Below are positions 1-9,751 of a stretch of DNA of 64,000 nt, piece after piece; the stretch's first letter is position 1; every line of letters begins with the position of its first letter. Both the position numbers and the translations under genes were made by a program. The notes under the pieces are model-generated. The model worked only from the letters and a program-made list of their open reading frames with translations. It was not told the origin of the DNA and made no database searches. The DNA is from Pseudomonas sp. RIT288 (GTDB taxonomy: Bacteria; Pseudomonadota; Gammaproteobacteria; Pseudomonadales; Pseudomonadaceae), in NCBI RefSeq assembly GCF_000631985.1, contig NZ_JFYN01000001.1, positions 248,001 through 312,000 of the forward strand, read 5' to 3'.

Positions 1-18
1 TCAACGAGAGCAGGGTCG

Positions 19-1158
19 ATGCCAGCTGCCTTTCCCCCCGATTCTGTTGGTCTGGTGACGCCGCAAACGGCGCACTTCAGTGAACCTCTGGCCCTGGCCT
101 GTGGCCGTTCGCTGCCCGCCTACGACCTGATCTATGAAACCTACGGCACGCTGAACGCGCAAGCGAGCAACGCCGTGCTGATCTGCCACGCCTTGTCCGG
201 GCATCACCATGCCGCCGGCTATCACAGCGTCGACGACCGCAAGCCCGGTTGGTGGGACAGCTGCATCGGCCCCGGCAAACCGATCGACACCAACAGGTTC
301 TTCGTGGTCAGCCTGAACAATCTGGGCGGCTGCAACGGCTCCACTGGCCCGAGCAGTATCAACCCGGAGACCGGCAAGCCGTTCGGCGCCGACTTCCCGG
401 TGCTCACCGTGGAAGACTGGGTGCACAGCCAGGCGCGTCTGGCCGATCTACTCGGCATCCGCCAGTTCGCCGCAGTGATCGGCGGCAGCCTCGGCGGCAT
501 GCAGGCGTTGCAGTGGACCATCACCTACCCGGATCGCGTGCGCCATTGCCTGGCCATCGCCTCGGCGCCCAAACTGTCGGCGCAGAACATCGCCTTCAAC
601 GAAGTGGCGCGCCAGGCGATCCTTACCGACCCGGAGTTCCACGGCGGTTCGTTCCAGGAAGCGGGCGTGATCCCCAAGCGCGGGCTGATGCTGGCGCGGA
701 TGGTCGGGCACATCACCTACCTGTCCGACGACTCGATGGGCGAGAAATTCGGCCGTGGCCTGAAGAGCGAAAAGCTCAACTACGACTTCCACAGCGTCGA
801 GTTCCAGGTCGAGAGCTACCTGCGCTATCAGGGTGAAGAATTCTCCGGTCGTTTCGATGCCAACACCTATCTGTTGATGACCAAGGCGCTGGATTACTTC
901 GATCCGGCGGCGAACTTCGACGATAACCTGGCGAAAACTTTCGAAAACGCCACCGCCAAGTTCTGCGTGATGTCGTTCACCACCGACTGGCGCTTCTCCC
1001 CGGCTCGCTCGCGAGAACTGGTGGACGCGCTGATGGCAGCACGCAAAGACGTGAGCTATCTGGAAATCGACGCACCCCAGGGCCACGACGCCTTCCTGAT
1101 TCCGATCCCGCGCTATTTGCAGGCGTTCGGCAATTACATGAACCGAATTACGGTGTGA
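19..1158 (+). CDS. metX: Homoserine O-acyltransferase MetX (probably O-succinyltransferase)
   Basis: 379 residues, full length for the family. It acylates homoserine, the first committed step of methionine synthesis. It has an alpha/beta-hydrolase fold: the HALSGHHH loop near residue 58, the GGSLGG nucleophile elbow (Ser157), an Asp in TTDWRFSP and the terminal His in QGHDAF complete the triad. Pseudomonas MetX enzymes are known to prefer succinyl-CoA although the fold is that of acetyltransferases; the sequence alone does not settle the acyl donor. metW follows after 7 bp, so the two are one operon as in other pseudomonads. The start is the first ATG of the frame in the window and matches the usual N-terminus. 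Confidence 0.95.
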   Translation: MPAAFPPDSVGLVTPQTAHFSEPLALACGRSLPAYDLIYETYGTLNAQASNAVLICHALSGHHHAAGYHSVDDRKPGWWDSCIGPGKPIDTNRFFVVSLNNLGGCNGSTGPSSINPETGKPFGADFPVLTVEDWVHSQARLADLLGIRQFAAVIGGSLGGMQALQWTITYPDRVRHCLAIASAPKLSAQNIAFNEVARQAILTDPEFHGGSFQEAGVIPKRGLMLARMVGHITYLSDDSMGEKFGRGLKSEKLNYDFHSVEFQVESYLRYQGEEFSGRFDANTYLLMTKALDYFDPAANFDDNLAKTFENATAKFCVMSFTTDWRFSPARSRELVDALMAARKDVSYLEIDAPQGHDAFLIPIPRYLQAFGNYMNRITV

Positions 1159-1165
1159 ACAAGCC

Positions 1166-1786
1166 ATGAGAGCTGATCTGGAAATCATCCAGGAATGGAT
1201 CCCCGCCGGCAGCCGCGTGCTCGACCTTGGTTGCGGCGACGGCGAACTGCTGACCTGGCTGCGCGACAACAAGAACGTCACCGGTTATGGCCTGGAAAAC
1301 GACGCCGACAACATCGCCGAATGCGTGGCCAAGGGCGTCAACGTCATCGAGCAGGACCTGGACAAGGGGCTGGGCAACTTCGCCAGCAACAGTTTCGACA
1401 TCGTCGTCATGACCCAGGCCCTGCAAGCCGTGCATTACCCGGACAAGATCCTCGACGAGATGCTGCGAGTCGGTCGTCAGTGCATCATCACCTTCCCCAA
1501 CTTCGGTCACTGGCGCTGCCGCTGGTACCTGGCGAGCAAGGGCCGGATGCCGGTGTCGGAGTTTCTGCCGTACACCTGGTACAACACGCCGAACATTCAC
1601 TTCTGCACCTTCGAAGACTTTGAAGAACTTTGTCGCGAACGTGATGCGAAGGTCATTGATCGGCTTGCCGTGGATCAACAGCACCGTCACGGGTGGGCCA
1701 GTAAGCTATGGCCTAATCTGTTAGGTGAGATTGGTATCTACCGCGTCAGCAGCCCGGTGCTTGCAGATCATCGGGTCGCGGTCTGA
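1166..1786 (+). CDS. metW: Methionine biosynthesis protein MetW
   Basis: 206 residues with a class I SAM-binding fold: the glycine motif VLDLGCGDGEL lies near residue 17 and FDIVVMTQALQ is the motif IV region. MetW is required with MetX for homoserine acylation in pseudomonads and related bacteria; it is thought to activate or stabilise MetX rather than to methylate a known substrate. It follows metX by 7 bp, so co-transcription is nearly certain. The exact biochemical role remains unsettled in the family. Confidence 0.92.
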   Translation: MRADLEIIQEWIPAGSRVLDLGCGDGELLTWLRDNKNVTGYGLENDADNIAECVAKGVNVIEQDLDKGLGNFASNSFDIVVMTQALQAVHYPDKILDEMLRVGRQCIITFPNFGHWRCRWYLASKGRMPVSEFLPYTWYNTPNIHFCTFEDFEELCRERDAKVIDRLAVDQQHRHGWASKLWPNLLGEIGIYRVSSPVLADHRVAV

Positions 1787-1812
1787 ACCACGACATTTCG
1801 AGGAGAACGATC

Positions 1813-2247
1813 ATGGGTCGCTTGATTACTGTGCTATTGGCCGCCTGCCTGAGTCTGTCGGCGGTGGCCGCCGATGCCATCAAGGGCGAACGCAAGGAAG
1901 TGTTCGGTGACGTTACCGTGCACTACAACACCTTCAACTCGACCTTCCTGACACCCGACATCGCCAAAGCAGCCGAGCTGATCCGCAGCAAGAACCAGGG
2001 CGTGATCAACGTGTCGGTGATCAAGGACGGCAAACCGTTGATCGCCAACGTCACCGGCACGGTCAAAGACCTGACCAGCCAGAGCGTGCCACTGAACTTC
2101 CGCCAGGTCACCGAACAGGGCGCGATCTACTACATCGCGCAGTACCCGGTGGAGCAGCAGGAAACCCGCACCTTTGAAATCAAGGTGCAGAACGGTGACA
2201 AGATCAACACCATCAACTTCAACCAAGAACTCTTCCCCGGCGAATGA
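1813..2247 (+). CDS. Exported DUF4426 family protein
   Basis: 144 residues. An N-terminal Sec signal peptide ([22 protein letters not shown]) is visible, with probable cleavage after Ala-Ala near residue 20 and no lipobox cysteine, so a soluble periplasmic protein is expected. The rest is a small beta-rich domain of the DUF4426 family with no known function. A Shine-Dalgarno AGGAG lies at about 1801. Its stop overlaps the rdgB start (ATGATGA), so it belongs to the metX-hemW gene string. No catalytic motif is seen. Confidence 0.85.
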   Translation: MGRLITVLLAACLSLSAVAADAIKGERKEVFGDVTVHYNTFNSTFLTPDIAKAAELIRSKNQGVINVSVIKDGKPLIANVTGTVKDLTSQSVPLNFRQVTEQGAIYYIAQYPVEQQETRTFEIKVQNGDKINTINFNQELFPGE

Positions 2248-2840
2248 TGAACCTCACGCAACTCGTACTGGCCAGCCATAACGCCGGCAAACTCAAGGAA
2301 CTCCAGGCCATGCTCGGCGACTCGGTGCAACTGCGCTCGATCGGCGAATGGAGCAAGGTCGAGCCGGAAGAAACCGGTCTGTCGTTCGTCGAGAACGCGA
2401 TCCTCAAGGCGCGCAATGCCGCGCGCATTTCCGGTCTGCCGGCGCTGGCCGACGATTCCGGTCTGGCAGTGGATTTCCTCGGCGGTGCGCCGGGCATCTA
2501 CTCGGCGCGTTATGCCGATGGCAAGGGCGATGCGGCGAACAACGCCAAACTGCTCGACGCCCTCAAAGACGTGCCGCAAGCCCAGCGCGGCGCGCAGTTC
2601 GTTTGCGTGCTGGCATTGGTGCGCCACGCTGATGATCCGCTGCCGATTCTCTGCGAAGGCCTGTGGCACGGATGCATCCTGACCGCCGCCAGCGGCGAGC
2701 ACGGTTTCGGCTACGACCCGTTGTTCTGGGTGCCGGAGCGTGACGTATCCAGCGCCGAACTGAGCCCGGCCGACAAGAACCAGATCAGCCACCGCGCCCG
2801 TGCAATGGATCTGCTGCGCCAGCGTCTGGGCCTGAAATGA
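2244..2840 (+). CDS. rdgB: Non-canonical purine NTP pyrophosphatase (dITP/XTP), RdgB/HAM1 family
   Basis: 198 residues, full length. It hydrolyses dITP, ITP and XTP to monophosphates and so keeps deaminated purines out of DNA and RNA. Family signatures are clear: the N-terminal substrate loop [15 protein letters not shown], the metal-site segment [14 protein letters not shown] followed by [10 protein letters not shown], and [12 protein letters not shown] near residue 155. It overlaps the upstream DUF4426 gene and shares an ATGA overlap with hemW downstream, implying translational coupling. The rdgB-hemW pairing is common in gammaproteobacteria. Confidence 0.95.
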   Translation: MMNLTQLVLASHNAGKLKELQAMLGDSVQLRSIGEWSKVEPEETGLSFVENAILKARNAARISGLPALADDSGLAVDFLGGAPGIYSARYADGKGDAANNAKLLDALKDVPQAQRGAQFVCVLALVRHADDPLPILCEGLWHGCILTAASGEHGFGYDPLFWVPERDVSSAELSPADKNQISHRARAMDLLRQRLGLK

Positions 2841-4042
2841 CCGACAGCCCCTCCGCGTCGTCGCTGATCATCGGCGGCGCCGCCTCTTCGCCTCGGGCGC
2901 CGCTGCCTATGCTGCCGCCTCTGGCGCTGTACATCCACATTCCGTGGTGTGTGCGCAAATGTCCGTATTGCGATTTCAACTCGCACACTGCCAGCCCGGT
3001 GCTGCCAGAAGAGGAATACGTCGACGCCTTGCTGGCTGACCTCGATCAGGATCTGCACGCGGTGTATGGCCGTGAAATCAGTTCGATCTTCTTCGGTGGC
3101 GGGACGCCTAGCCTGTTCAGCGCGCAAGCCCTCGGGCGCTTGCTCAAAGGCGTCGAGCAGCGCATCCCGTTTGCGCACGACATCGAGATCACTCTGGAAG
3201 CCAACCCCGGCACCTTCGAGCAAGAGAAGTTCGTCGCGTATCGCAAGCTGGGGATCAATCGCCTGTCGATCGGCATCCAGAGCTTCCAGCAGCAGAAACT
3301 CGAAGCCCTCGGACGTATCCACAACGGCGACGAAGCGGTGCGCGCGGCGGGTATGGCGCGCCAGGCCGGGTTCGATAACTTCAATCTCGACCTGATGCAC
3401 GGCTTGCCCGATCAATCGCTGGACGATGCCTTGAGCGATCTGCGCCAGGCCATCGAACTGCAACCGACGCACATCTCCTGGTATCAGCTGACACTGGAGC
3501 CGAACACGGTGTTCTGGAACCAGCCGCCGGTGCTGCCGGAAGACGACACGCTGTGGGACATTCAGGAAGCCGGGCAAGCGCTGCTCGCCGCGCATGGTTA
3601 CGCGCAATACGAAGTCTCGGCCTATGCCCAGCCCGGGCGTCCGGCGCGGCATAATCTCAATTACTGGAGTTTCGGTGACTTCATCGGCATCGGCGCCGGC
3701 GCGCACGGCAAGCTCAGTCATCCGGACGGGCGCATTGTGCGCACCTGGAAAACGCGCTTGCCGAAGGACTATCTCAACCCGGCCAAGAGCTTCCAGGCCG
3801 GCGAGAAAGCTCTGAGCAACGATGAGATGCCGTTCGAGTTCCTGATGAACGCCCTGCGCCTGACGGCCGGGGTGGAATCGCACCTGTATCCCGAGCGCAC
3901 CGGCCTGCCACTGGAAAGTCTCGCCGAACACCGCCGCGAGGCCGAACAAAGCGGCCTGATGCAGGTCGAACCGTCACGTCTGGCGGCCACCGAGCGCGGA
4001 CAACTGTTCCTCAATGACTTGCTGCAGAAATTTCTGAGCTGA
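2837..4042 (+). CDS. hemW: Radical SAM heme chaperone HemW
   Basis: 401 residues. HemW binds heme and hands it to membrane targets such as respiratory oxidases; older annotation as oxygen-independent coproporphyrinogen oxidase is incorrect for this group. The radical SAM cluster motif is [10 protein letters not shown] (CX3CX2C) near residue 38, preceded by YIHIPWC. It lacks the extra N-terminal residues that mark true HemN. The first 25 residues are low complexity (Ser/Ala/Pro) and may be a loose extension, but the ATG overlapping the rdgB stop supports this start. GGGTPSLFS and the C-terminal HemW domain are present. Confidence 0.93.
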   Translation: MTDSPSASSLIIGGAASSPRAPLPMLPPLALYIHIPWCVRKCPYCDFNSHTASPVLPEEEYVDALLADLDQDLHAVYGREISSIFFGGGTPSLFSAQALGRLLKGVEQRIPFAHDIEITLEANPGTFEQEKFVAYRKLGINRLSIGIQSFQQQKLEALGRIHNGDEAVRAAGMARQAGFDNFNLDLMHGLPDQSLDDALSDLRQAIELQPTHISWYQLTLEPNTVFWNQPPVLPEDDTLWDIQEAGQALLAAHGYAQYEVSAYAQPGRPARHNLNYWSFGDFIGIGAGAHGKLSHPDGRIVRTWKTRLPKDYLNPAKSFQAGEKALSNDEMPFEFLMNALRLTAGVESHLYPERTGLPLESLAEHRREAEQSGLMQVEPSRLAATERGQLFLNDLLQKFLS

Positions 4043-4069
4043 GCCTGAAGGCCGCCCCAAGGAAAAACC

Positions 4070-4393
4070 ATGGATTTGATACTCGATCTGCTCGCCACCG
4101 TGTCCCGCTGGAGCCGCAGCAACCTCTCGGAAATCGCCCTGGCCCTGGTGGGCTGCCTGCTGGTGCTGTTCGGCGCCGACTTCAAAGGCTGGGTCGAGCA
4201 ACGCCTGGGCAGCATCGCCGGCGCCCTGCGCGTACCGCTGATGGCCCTGCTGTGCGTGATCGGCAGCGGCGCCGCGCTGATCTATGCGACGCCGTGGGTG
4301 GTCAGGGGCCTGAGCCAGTTCAACAACTACAGCCTGGCGCCGGTGCTGCTGGTGGTACTGGTGTTGATTGGCGTCGTCGCTGACCGCCGCTGA
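4070..4393 (+). CDS. Small membrane protein, DUF3392 family
   Basis: 107 residues with about three hydrophobic segments: near residues 20-38, a central stretch LRVPLMALLCVIGSGAAL, and a C-terminal LAPVLLVVLVLIGVVA. It matches the DUF3392 family of small inner-membrane proteins of unknown role. A Shine-Dalgarno-like AAGGA lies at 4059-4063. It is the last gene of the rightward string; a REP hairpin follows directly. No catalytic residue is recognisable. Confidence 0.8.
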   Translation: MDLILDLLATVSRWSRSNLSEIALALVGCLLVLFGADFKGWVEQRLGSIAGALRVPLMALLCVIGSGAALIYATPWVVRGLSQFNNYSLAPVLLVVLVLIGVVADRR

Positions 4394-4410
4394 TTTCAAT
4401 TTCTCAAAAA

Positions 4411-4500
4411 TACCCTGTAGGAGCTGCGACACGCTGCGATCTTTTGATCTTGAAAAACAAAATCAAAAGATCGCAGCGTGCCGCAGCTCCTACAGGGGTA
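4411..4500. repeat. REP element, family A (inverted pair)
   Basis: Two head-to-head copies of the unit TGTAGGAGCTGC(N)CAGCGTGCGATC-like sequence form a long dyad around TGATCTTGAAAAACAAAATCA. It fills the gap between two convergent genes. This is the most common of three intergenic repeat families in the window. Confidence 0.85.
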
Positions 4501-4512
4501 TTTGAGTAAGGC

Positions 4513-5241
4513 TCAAGACTGCTTTTCGAACTTCAGATCCCACACGCCATGCCCGAGACGTTCGCCGCGGCGTTCGAACTTGGTGATCGGGCGTTCGGCC
4601 GGGCGCGGTACGCATTTGCCGTCTTCGGCGAGGTTGCGGTAGCCCGGGGCGACGTTCATCACTTCCAGCATGTACTCGGCGTACGGTTCCCAGTCGGTGG
4701 CCATGTGCAGGATGCCGCCAACCTTCAGCTTGCTGCGCACCAGTTCGGCAAAGGACGCCTGAACGATGCGACGCTTGTGATGACGGCTCTTGTGCCATGG
4801 ATCCGGGAAGAACAGCATCAGGCGATCGAGGCTGTTGTCGGCGATGCAGCGGTTGAGCACTTCGATCGCGTCGCAATCGTAGACCCGCAGGTTGGTCAGG
4901 CCCTGGGTCAGCACGCCGTTGAGCAGCGCGCCAACACCCGGACGGTGTACTTCCACACCGATGAAGTCCTGATCGGGTGCCGCCGCGGCCATTTCCAGCA
5001 GCGAGTGGCCCATGCCGAACCCGATCTCCAGCGAGCGCGGCGCCGAACGGCCGAACACCTGATCGTAATCCACCGGCGCGTCGGCCAAGGGCAGCACATA
5101 CAGCGGCGCGCCCTGGTCCAGACCGCGCTGCTGGCCTTCGGTCATGCGCCCGGCGCGCATCACGAAACTCTTGATGCGGCGGTGTTGGCGCTCGTCGCCC
5201 TCTTCCGTCTGGATAGGCGTGTCGTTCGATTCAGTCATCAA
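4513..5241 (-). CDS. trmB: tRNA (guanine46-N7)-methyltransferase
   Basis: 242 residues, full length. It methylates G46 in the tRNA variable loop using SAM. Motif I is [15 protein letters not shown] (near residue 91); the conserved [12 protein letters not shown] is the tRNA/SAM-proximal signature, followed by the [20 protein letters not shown]-terminus typical of the family. About 50 N-terminal residues precede the catalytic core, as in other pseudomonads. thiG lies 6 bp upstream on the same strand, so the two are probably co-transcribed. Confidence 0.95.
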   Translation of the reverse strand: MMTESNDTPIQTEEGDERQHRRIKSFVMRAGRMTEGQQRGLDQGAPLYVLPLADAPVDYDQVFGRSAPRSLEIGFGMGHSLLEMAAAAPDQDFIGVEVHRPGVGALLNGVLTQGLTNLRVYDCDAIEVLNRCIADNSLDRLMLFFPDPWHKSRHHKRRIVQASFAELVRSKLKVGGILHMATDWEPYAEYMLEVMNVAPGYRNLAEDGKCVPRPAERPITKFERRGERLGHGVWDLKFEKQS

Positions 5242-5247
5242 TGGCTC

Positions 5248-6042
5248 TTACTTGATCAGACCATCCAGCGGCGAAGAGGCGCTGGCATAGAGTTTTTTCG
5301 GCATGCGGCCGGCGAGGTAGGCCAGACGGCCCGCGACGATCGCGTGTTGCATGGCTTGGGCCATCATCACCGGCTGCTGGGCGTGGGCGATGGCCGAGTT
5401 CATCAGCACCGCGTCACAACCCAGTTCCATGGCGATGGTAGCGTCGGAAGCGGTACCGACACCGGCATCCACCAGCACCGGAATCTTGGCTTCTTCGAGG
5501 ATGATCTGCAGGTTGTACGGGTTGCAGATCCCCAGACCGGAACCGATCAGACCGGCCAGCGGCATGACCGCGATGCAGCCGATTTCCGCCAGTTGCCGGG
5601 CGATGATCGGGTCATCACTGGTGTAAACCATCACGTCGAAGCCTTCCTTGACCAGCGTTTCGGCGGCCTTGAGGGTTTCGATCACGTTGGGGAACAGGGT
5701 TTTCTGGTCGGCCAGTACTTCCAGCTTCACCAGGTTGTGACCATCGAGCAGCTCACGGGCCAGGCGGCAGGTGCGCACGGCCTCGATAGCGTCGTAGCAA
5801 CCGGCAGTGTTCGGCAGGAAGGTGTAGCGATCCGGCGACAGCACGTCGAGCAGGTTCGGCTCGCCTTCGATCTGGCCGAGGTTGGTACGACGCACGGCGA
5901 AGGTGACGATCTCGGCACCCGAGGCTTCGATGGCCTGGCGGGTTTCTTCCATGTCACGGTACTTGCCGGTACCGACCAGCAAACGCGACTGGTAAGTACG
6001 ACCGGCCAGAACAAAAGGCTTGTCGCTGCGAACGATGCTCAT
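5248..6042 (-). CDS. thiG: Thiazole synthase ThiG
   Basis: 264 residues, full length. ThiG condenses 1-deoxy-D-xylulose 5-phosphate, dehydroglycine and ThiS thiocarboxylate into the thiazole phosphate of thiamine. It is a TIM barrel: the Schiff-base lysine lies in [14 protein letters not shown], and the phosphate-binding C-terminal region is [17 protein letters not shown] followed by AVLMNSAIA. thiS is 60 bp upstream in the same direction, forming the usual thiS-thiG pair. I see no TPP riboswitch upstream of thiS. Confidence 0.96.
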   Translation of the reverse strand: MSIVRSDKPFVLAGRTYQSRLLVGTGKYRDMEETRQAIEASGAEIVTFAVRRTNLGQIEGEPNLLDVLSPDRYTFLPNTAGCYDAIEAVRTCRLARELLDGHNLVKLEVLADQKTLFPNVIETLKAAETLVKEGFDVMVYTSDDPIIARQLAEIGCIAVMPLAGLIGSGLGICNPYNLQIILEEAKIPVLVDAGVGTASDATIAMELGCDAVLMNSAIAHAQQPVMMAQAMQHAIVAGRLAYLAGRMPKKLYASASSPLDGLIK

Positions 6043-6102
6043 GGGGAATCCTCTTTAGGGGTGAGGGTCTTGCAGAATTCTGTGCCCTTGCGGGCCGGGC
6101 GA

Positions 6103-6303
6103 TCAGCCGCCGCCGATGGCGTGCACCACTTCGACGGTGTCGCCGTCGTTGAGCACGGTGTCGGCATGCTGGCTGCGCGGGACGATATCCAGATTGAGTT
6201 CGACTGCCACTCGACGTCCGGTCAGTTCCAGACGGGTGATCAGGGCCGCAACGGTTTCACCGTCGGGCAGTTCAAGGGATTCGCCGTTCAACTGAATGCG
6301 CAT
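6103..6303 (-). CDS. thiS: Sulfur carrier protein ThiS
   Basis: 66 residues, ubiquitin-like. It starts at MRIQLNGE; the frame is open a further 16 codons upstream, but that extension is not family-like. It ends in the required Gly-Gly (AIGGG), which is adenylated and thiocarboxylated to donate sulfur to Thi[19 protein letters not shown] C-terminal beta strand is intact. Located directly upstream of thiG. Confidence 0.93.
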   Translation of the reverse strand: MRIQLNGESLELPDGETVAALITRLELTGRRVAVELNLDIVPRSQHADTVLNDGDTVEVVHAIGGG

Positions 6304-6435
6304 GCGCCAGGCCGCCATCATTTTTAGGGGCTGGCATTCTAGCCCGATCACACGGGGTGACCCAAGCCATTCGTCTTGAAAGGCGCCGCCCCCATGAAAT
6401 AGCCATCCCTCTGCGGCAGCTCCTGCAGGAATCGG

Positions 6436-6813
6436 TCAGGTCAGTTGCAGGCGCCAGGCGGCGAGGCCCAGACACAGCCATCCGAGCAGAAACGCCAGAC
6501 CGCCGAACGGGGTAATAATGCCGAGCTTGCTGATGCCTGTTGTGGTCAGCACATACAGGCTGCCGGAGAACAGCAGGATGCCGACGGCGAACGAAATGCC
6601 CGCCCAGGTCACCAGCCGCCCCTGAACCTGCGTGGCCAGCAGCGCCACACCGAACAGCGCCAGCGTGTGCACCAGTTGATAGGTCACGCCGGTGTGGAAA
6701 ATCGCCAGATACTCGGGGGTCAGGCGGCTTTTCAGGCCATGCGCCGCGAAGGCGCCCAGGCCCACACCGGTAAAACCAAAGAAAGCGGCCAGCATCAGAA
6801 AGCCACGCAGCAT
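6436..6813 (-). CDS. DUF423 family inner-membrane protein (YgdD-like)
   Basis: 125 residues with four hydrophobic segments and the family features FGFTGVGLGAFAAHGL near the N-terminus and GILLFSGSLYVL in the third helix. These small membrane proteins are widespread and of unknown function. It is 130 bp upstream of thiS on the same strand and divergent from mtgA. Confidence 0.88.
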   Translation of the reverse strand: MLRGFLMLAAFFGFTGVGLGAFAAHGLKSRLTPEYLAIFHTGVTYQLVHTLALFGVALLATQVQGRLVTWAGISFAVGILLFSGSLYVLTTTGISKLGIITPFGGLAFLLGWLCLGLAAWRLQLT

Positions 6814-6848
6814 GTGGAACTCCAGTCAGACTCGTTCGGCAGGGTCTG

Positions 6849-6854
6849 TATAAT
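6849..6854 (+). promoter_or_regulatory. Candidate -10 box for mtgA
   Basis: A perfect TATAAT (preceded by TG) lies 33 bp before the mtgA ATG, in the divergent space between the DUF423 gene and mtgA. No good -35 hexamer is visible at 16-18 bp, so this is a weak call. Confidence 0.4.
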
Positions 6855-6887
6855 GGCCCGCTCTATCGGTTCGGCCAAGCCATCTCT

Positions 6888-7610
6888 ATGCTGCGTTCAC
6901 TTTTGCGTCGTCTCACGAAGGCCCTGCTCTGGTTCGCGGGCGGCAGTGTGTTGCTGGTGTTGCTGTTTCGCTTCGTGCCGCCGCCGGGCACGGCGCTGAT
7001 GGTCGAGCGCAAGATCGAGTCCTGGGTCGACGGCGAGCCGATTGACCTGCAGCGCACCTGGAAACCATGGGACGAGATCTCCGACGATCTCAAGGTCGCG
7101 GTCATGGCCGGCGAAGACCAGAAGTTTCCCGAGCACTGGGGCTTTGATTTCAGCGCGATCCAGGCTGCGCTGGCCCACAACGAACTCGGCGGTTCGATTC
7201 GCGGTGCCAGCACCTTGAGCCAGCAAGTGTCGAAGAACCTGTTTCTGTGGTCCGGTCGCAGTTATCTGCGCAAGGGTCTGGAAGCGTGGTTTACCGCGCT
7301 GATCGAGGTGCTCTGGCCCAAGCAGCGGATTCTTGAGGTGTACCTGAACAGCGTCGAGTGGGATGACGGAGTGTTTGGTGCCGAAGCGGCGGCACGCCAT
7401 CACTTTGGCGTGAGCGCGAAGTCACTGTCGCGTCAGCAGGCGAGTTATCTGGCGGCGGTACTGCCTAACCCGCGAGTGTGGAGCGCCAGCCATCCGACGG
7501 CTTATGTGTCGCGCCGGGCCGGGTGGATTCGGCAGCAGATGAGCCAGTTGGGTGGGACCAGTTACCTGCTGGGGCTTGATGATTCGCGCCGGGCGCCTTG
7601 GGCGCAGTAA
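6888..7610 (+). CDS. mtgA: Monofunctional biosynthetic peptidoglycan transglycosylase
   Basis: 240 residues, a GT51 glycosyltransferase without a transpeptidase domain. It polymerises lipid II into glycan strands at the periplasmic face. An N-terminal membrane anchor (about residues 15-35) precedes the catalytic motifs: GEDQKFPEHWGFD contains the catalytic Glu, GASTLSQQVSKNLFLW is motif 2, and KQRILEVYLNSVEW is the third conserved block. The length is normal for MtgA. It stands alone, followed by a REP element and a bidirectional terminator. Confidence 0.95.
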   Translation: MLRSLLRRLTKALLWFAGGSVLLVLLFRFVPPPGTALMVERKIESWVDGEPIDLQRTWKPWDEISDDLKVAVMAGEDQKFPEHWGFDFSAIQAALAHNELGGSIRGASTLSQQVSKNLFLWSGRSYLRKGLEAWFTALIEVLWPKQRILEVYLNSVEWDDGVFGAEAAARHHFGVSAKSLSRQQASYLAAVLPNPRVWSASHPTAYVSRRAGWIRQQMSQLGGTSYLLGLDDSRRAPWAQ

Positions 7611-7614
7611 TGCA

Positions 7615-7690
7615 AAGATCGCAGCCTTCGGCAGCTCCTACAGGTGAAATGCAATCCCATGTAGGAGCTGCCGAAGGCTGCGATCTTTTG
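7615..7690. repeat. REP element, family A (inverted pair)
   Basis: AAGATCGCAGCCTTCGGCAG then CTCCTACA on one arm and the reverse complement on the other, with a short central spacer; lies between mtgA and the terminator shared with rpoH. Confidence 0.88.
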
Positions 7691-7702
7691 ATCTTCTAAA
7701 TG

Positions 7703-7736
7703 AAAACGCCCCGATCATCGCTGATCGGGGCGTTTT
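7703..7736. terminator. Bidirectional rho-independent terminator (mtgA / rpoH)
   Basis: Stem AAAACGCCCCGATCA paired with TGATCGGGGCGTTTTT around a TCGC loop. T runs exist in both directions, so it can end both mtgA and rpoH transcripts, which converge here. Confidence 0.9.
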
Positions 7737-7754
7737 TGTTTGCCGAGGCGCCGG

Positions 7755-8609
7755 TTATGCGGCGATCGACAACTTGAGCTTGTTCATCGCGCTCTTCTCG
7801 AGCTGACGGATCCGCTCGGCCGACACGTTGTACTTCTGCGCCAGGTCGTGCAGCGTGGCTTTCTCTTCTGCCAGCCAGCGCTGGTAGAGGATGTCGCGGC
7901 TACGTTCGTCCAGCACTTCCAGCGCTTCGTGCAGGTTGTGGTTGGAGTTGTCGCTCCAGTCGGCATCTTCCAGTTGACGCGCCGGGTCGTACCGGTGGTC
8001 TTCCAGGTAGTTGGCCGGCGACTGGAAAGCACTGTCGTCGTCAGCTTCTGCAGCCGGGTCGAAGGCCATGTCATGGCCGGTCAGGCGACTTTCCATCTCG
8101 CGCACTTCACGTGGTTCGACGCCGAGGCTTTCCGCCACACGGTGGACTTCCTCGTTGTTCAGCCACGCCAGACGTTTCTTCTGGCTGCGCAGGTTGAAGA
8201 ACAGCTTGCGCTGGGCCTTGGTGGTCGCGACCTTCACAATGCGCCAGTTGCGCAGGATGAACTCGTGAATTTCCGCCTTGATCCAGTGCACGGCGAACGA
8301 CACCAGACGCACACCCATTTCCGGGTTGAAGCGTTTCACAGCCTTCATGAGACCGACGTTGCCTTCCTGGATCAGGTCAGCCTGAGCCAGACCGTAGCCG
8401 GAATAGCTACGGGCGATGTGTACGACAAATCGCAGGTGGGCGAGCACCATCTGCCGAGCCGCCCCCAAATCCTGCTCATAGTAGAGACTCTCGGCCAGTT
8501 CACGCTCCTGCTCCGGCGTCAGCAATGGAATGCTGTTGACGGTGTGCACATAGGCTTCCAGGTTCGCACCCGGAACCAACGCGTACGCAGGTTGCAAAGA
8601 ATTGGTCAT
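7755..8609 (-). CDS. rpoH: RNA polymerase heat-shock sigma factor RpoH (sigma-32)
   Basis: 284 residues from the [11 protein letters not shown] start, which has GGGAGG about 9 bp upstream; an in-frame ATG 24 codons further up gives no family-like sequence. It directs transcription of chaperones and proteases. Region 2 is intact: [17 protein letters not shown] then the -10-recognition segment [16 protein letters not shown] and RNWRIVK. The RpoH box ([13 protein letters not shown]) and the C-terminal region 4 HTH are present. It lies after ftsX on the same strand with a 116-bp leader that contains hairpins and may control translation. Confidence 0.96.
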   Translation of the reverse strand: MTNSLQPAYALVPGANLEAYVHTVNSIPLLTPEQERELAESLYYEQDLGAARQMVLAHLRFVVHIARSYSGYGLAQADLIQEGNVGLMKAVKRFNPEMGVRLVSFAVHWIKAEIHEFILRNWRIVKVATTKAQRKLFFNLRSQKKRLAWLNNEEVHRVAESLGVEPREVREMESRLTGHDMAFDPAAEADDDSAFQSPANYLEDHRYDPARQLEDADWSDNSNHNLHEALEVLDERSRDILYQRWLAEEKATLHDLAQKYNVSAERIRQLEKSAMNKLKLSIAA

Positions 8610-8725
8610 GCGAAAAAACCTCCCACTTACATACTCGTGCCTCTCGGCACTGCGAAAAATTGACCGGGAATTCAAGTACAAGTTCCCAAAAAAACCGCAA
8701 GGTCAATCACGCGCAAAAAAAGATT

Positions 8726-9751
8726 CTACTTCGGCGCCAGCTCCCTGAGATGACGTGCGACTGCAATCCATGCACCGATATAACCCAACAGCACCGCGCC
8801 AAGCAAGAGCGACAGACCGTCGGCAACTGGCACTCCGGCCAGCGCGAAATCACTGCCGTACAAACCGGCCAGTCCAACCACCGCGTCGTTCAGCCAATTG
8901 AGACCGAACGCCAGCACACCCCAGGACAAGACACCCGCACCGAAGCCATACAACGCGCCCATATAAAGGAAGGGGCGACGCACATAACTGTCAGTGCCGC
9001 CGACGAGTTTAATCACTTCTATCTCTGTGCGGCGGTTTTCAATATGAAGACGAATGGTATTGCCTATCACCAAAAGTAATGCAGACACCAAAAGCACCGT
9101 CAGACCGAAGACAAAGCGGTCACCGAGCTTGAGGATGGCGGCCAGACGCTCGACCCAGACTAGATCAAGTTGCGCCTGTTGCACCTTGGGCAGCTCGGAA
9201 AGTTTTTGTCTTAATGCTTCCAGAGTCGGCTTGTCGACCTCGTTCGGGGTCACCAGCACCACGCCCGGCAGCGGGTTCTCCGGCAGTTCGCGCAGGGCTT
9301 CGCCCAGACCGGACTGCTGCTGAAACTCTTCCAGCGCCTGATCACGGCCGACATATTCGGCATCAGCAACGCCGGGCATGCCTTTGATCTGCTCGCGTAG
9401 CGATTCACCCTGCGCGGGCGTGGCATCCAGCTGCAGGTAGAGGGAAATCTGCGCCGCACGCTGCCACGAACCGCCGAGACGCTCGACGTTGTTGATCAGC
9501 AGCGACAAGCCCATCGGCAGACTCAGCGCCACGGCCATCACCATGCAGGTGAAGAAGCTGCCGATCGGCTGCTTGCCGAGGCGCCGCAGGCTGTCGAGCA
9601 GGCTGGCGCGGTGACTTTCGATCCACGAACGCAACAGCGTGGAAAAGTCCGGGCCGTCGTCATCGTCGTGTTTTTTCTTCTTGGGCGGTTGCGGGTCGGC
9701 GGCTTTCGGGGCCACGCGCTCGGAAACCTTCGGACTGCGTGTCGCACTCAT
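8726..9751 (-). CDS. ftsX: Cell division protein FtsX
   Basis: 341 residues. FtsX is the membrane half of the FtsEX complex, which activates septal peptidoglycan hydrolases through its periplasmic loop. The N-terminal 70 residues are a charged, Lys/Asp-rich cytoplasmic tail (KKKKHDDDDG), followed by the first helix near LGKQPIGSFFTCMVM, a large periplasmic domain (about 110-215), and three more helices ending in GYIGAWIAVARHLRELAPK. It overlaps ftsE by 4 bp, as is usual in the ftsYEX operon. Confidence 0.95.
   Translation of the reverse strand: MSATRSPKVSERVAPKAADPQPPKKKKHDDDDGPDFSTLLRSWIESHRASLLDSLRRLGKQPIGSFFTCMVMAVALSLPMGLSLLINNVERLGGSWQRAAQISLYLQLDATPAQGESLREQIKGMPGVADAEYVGRDQALEEFQQQSGLGEALRELPENPLPGVVLVTPNEVDKPTLEALRQKLSELPKVQQAQLDLVWVERLAAILKLGDRFVFGLTVLLVSALLLVIGNTIRLHIENRRTEIEVIKLVGGTDSYVRRPFLYMGALYGFGAGVLSWGVLAFGLNWLNDAVVGLAGLYGSDFALAGVPVADGLSLLLGAVLLGYIGAWIAVARHLRELAPK

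Noticed and set aside
2711..3949. 412-codon open frame opposite hemW
   Set aside because: Shadow frame of a conserved radical SAM gene; no Shine-Dalgarno or family similarity.
4549..6327. 592-codon open frame on the plus strand opposite trmB, thiG and thiS
   Set aside because: It is antisense to three well-conserved genes, has no recognisable domain and is His/Gln/Arg-rich, as expected from GC-rich third-position bias.
6043..6435. TPP riboswitch upstream of thiG/thiS
   Set aside because: No THI-box-like conserved core is visible; spaces are short and filled by ThiS or plain sequence.
7615..7690. REP hairpins taken as rho-independent terminators or CRISPR repeats
   Set aside because: They lack T tails, occur as isolated inverted pairs rather than regularly spaced direct repeats, and recur between unrelated genes.
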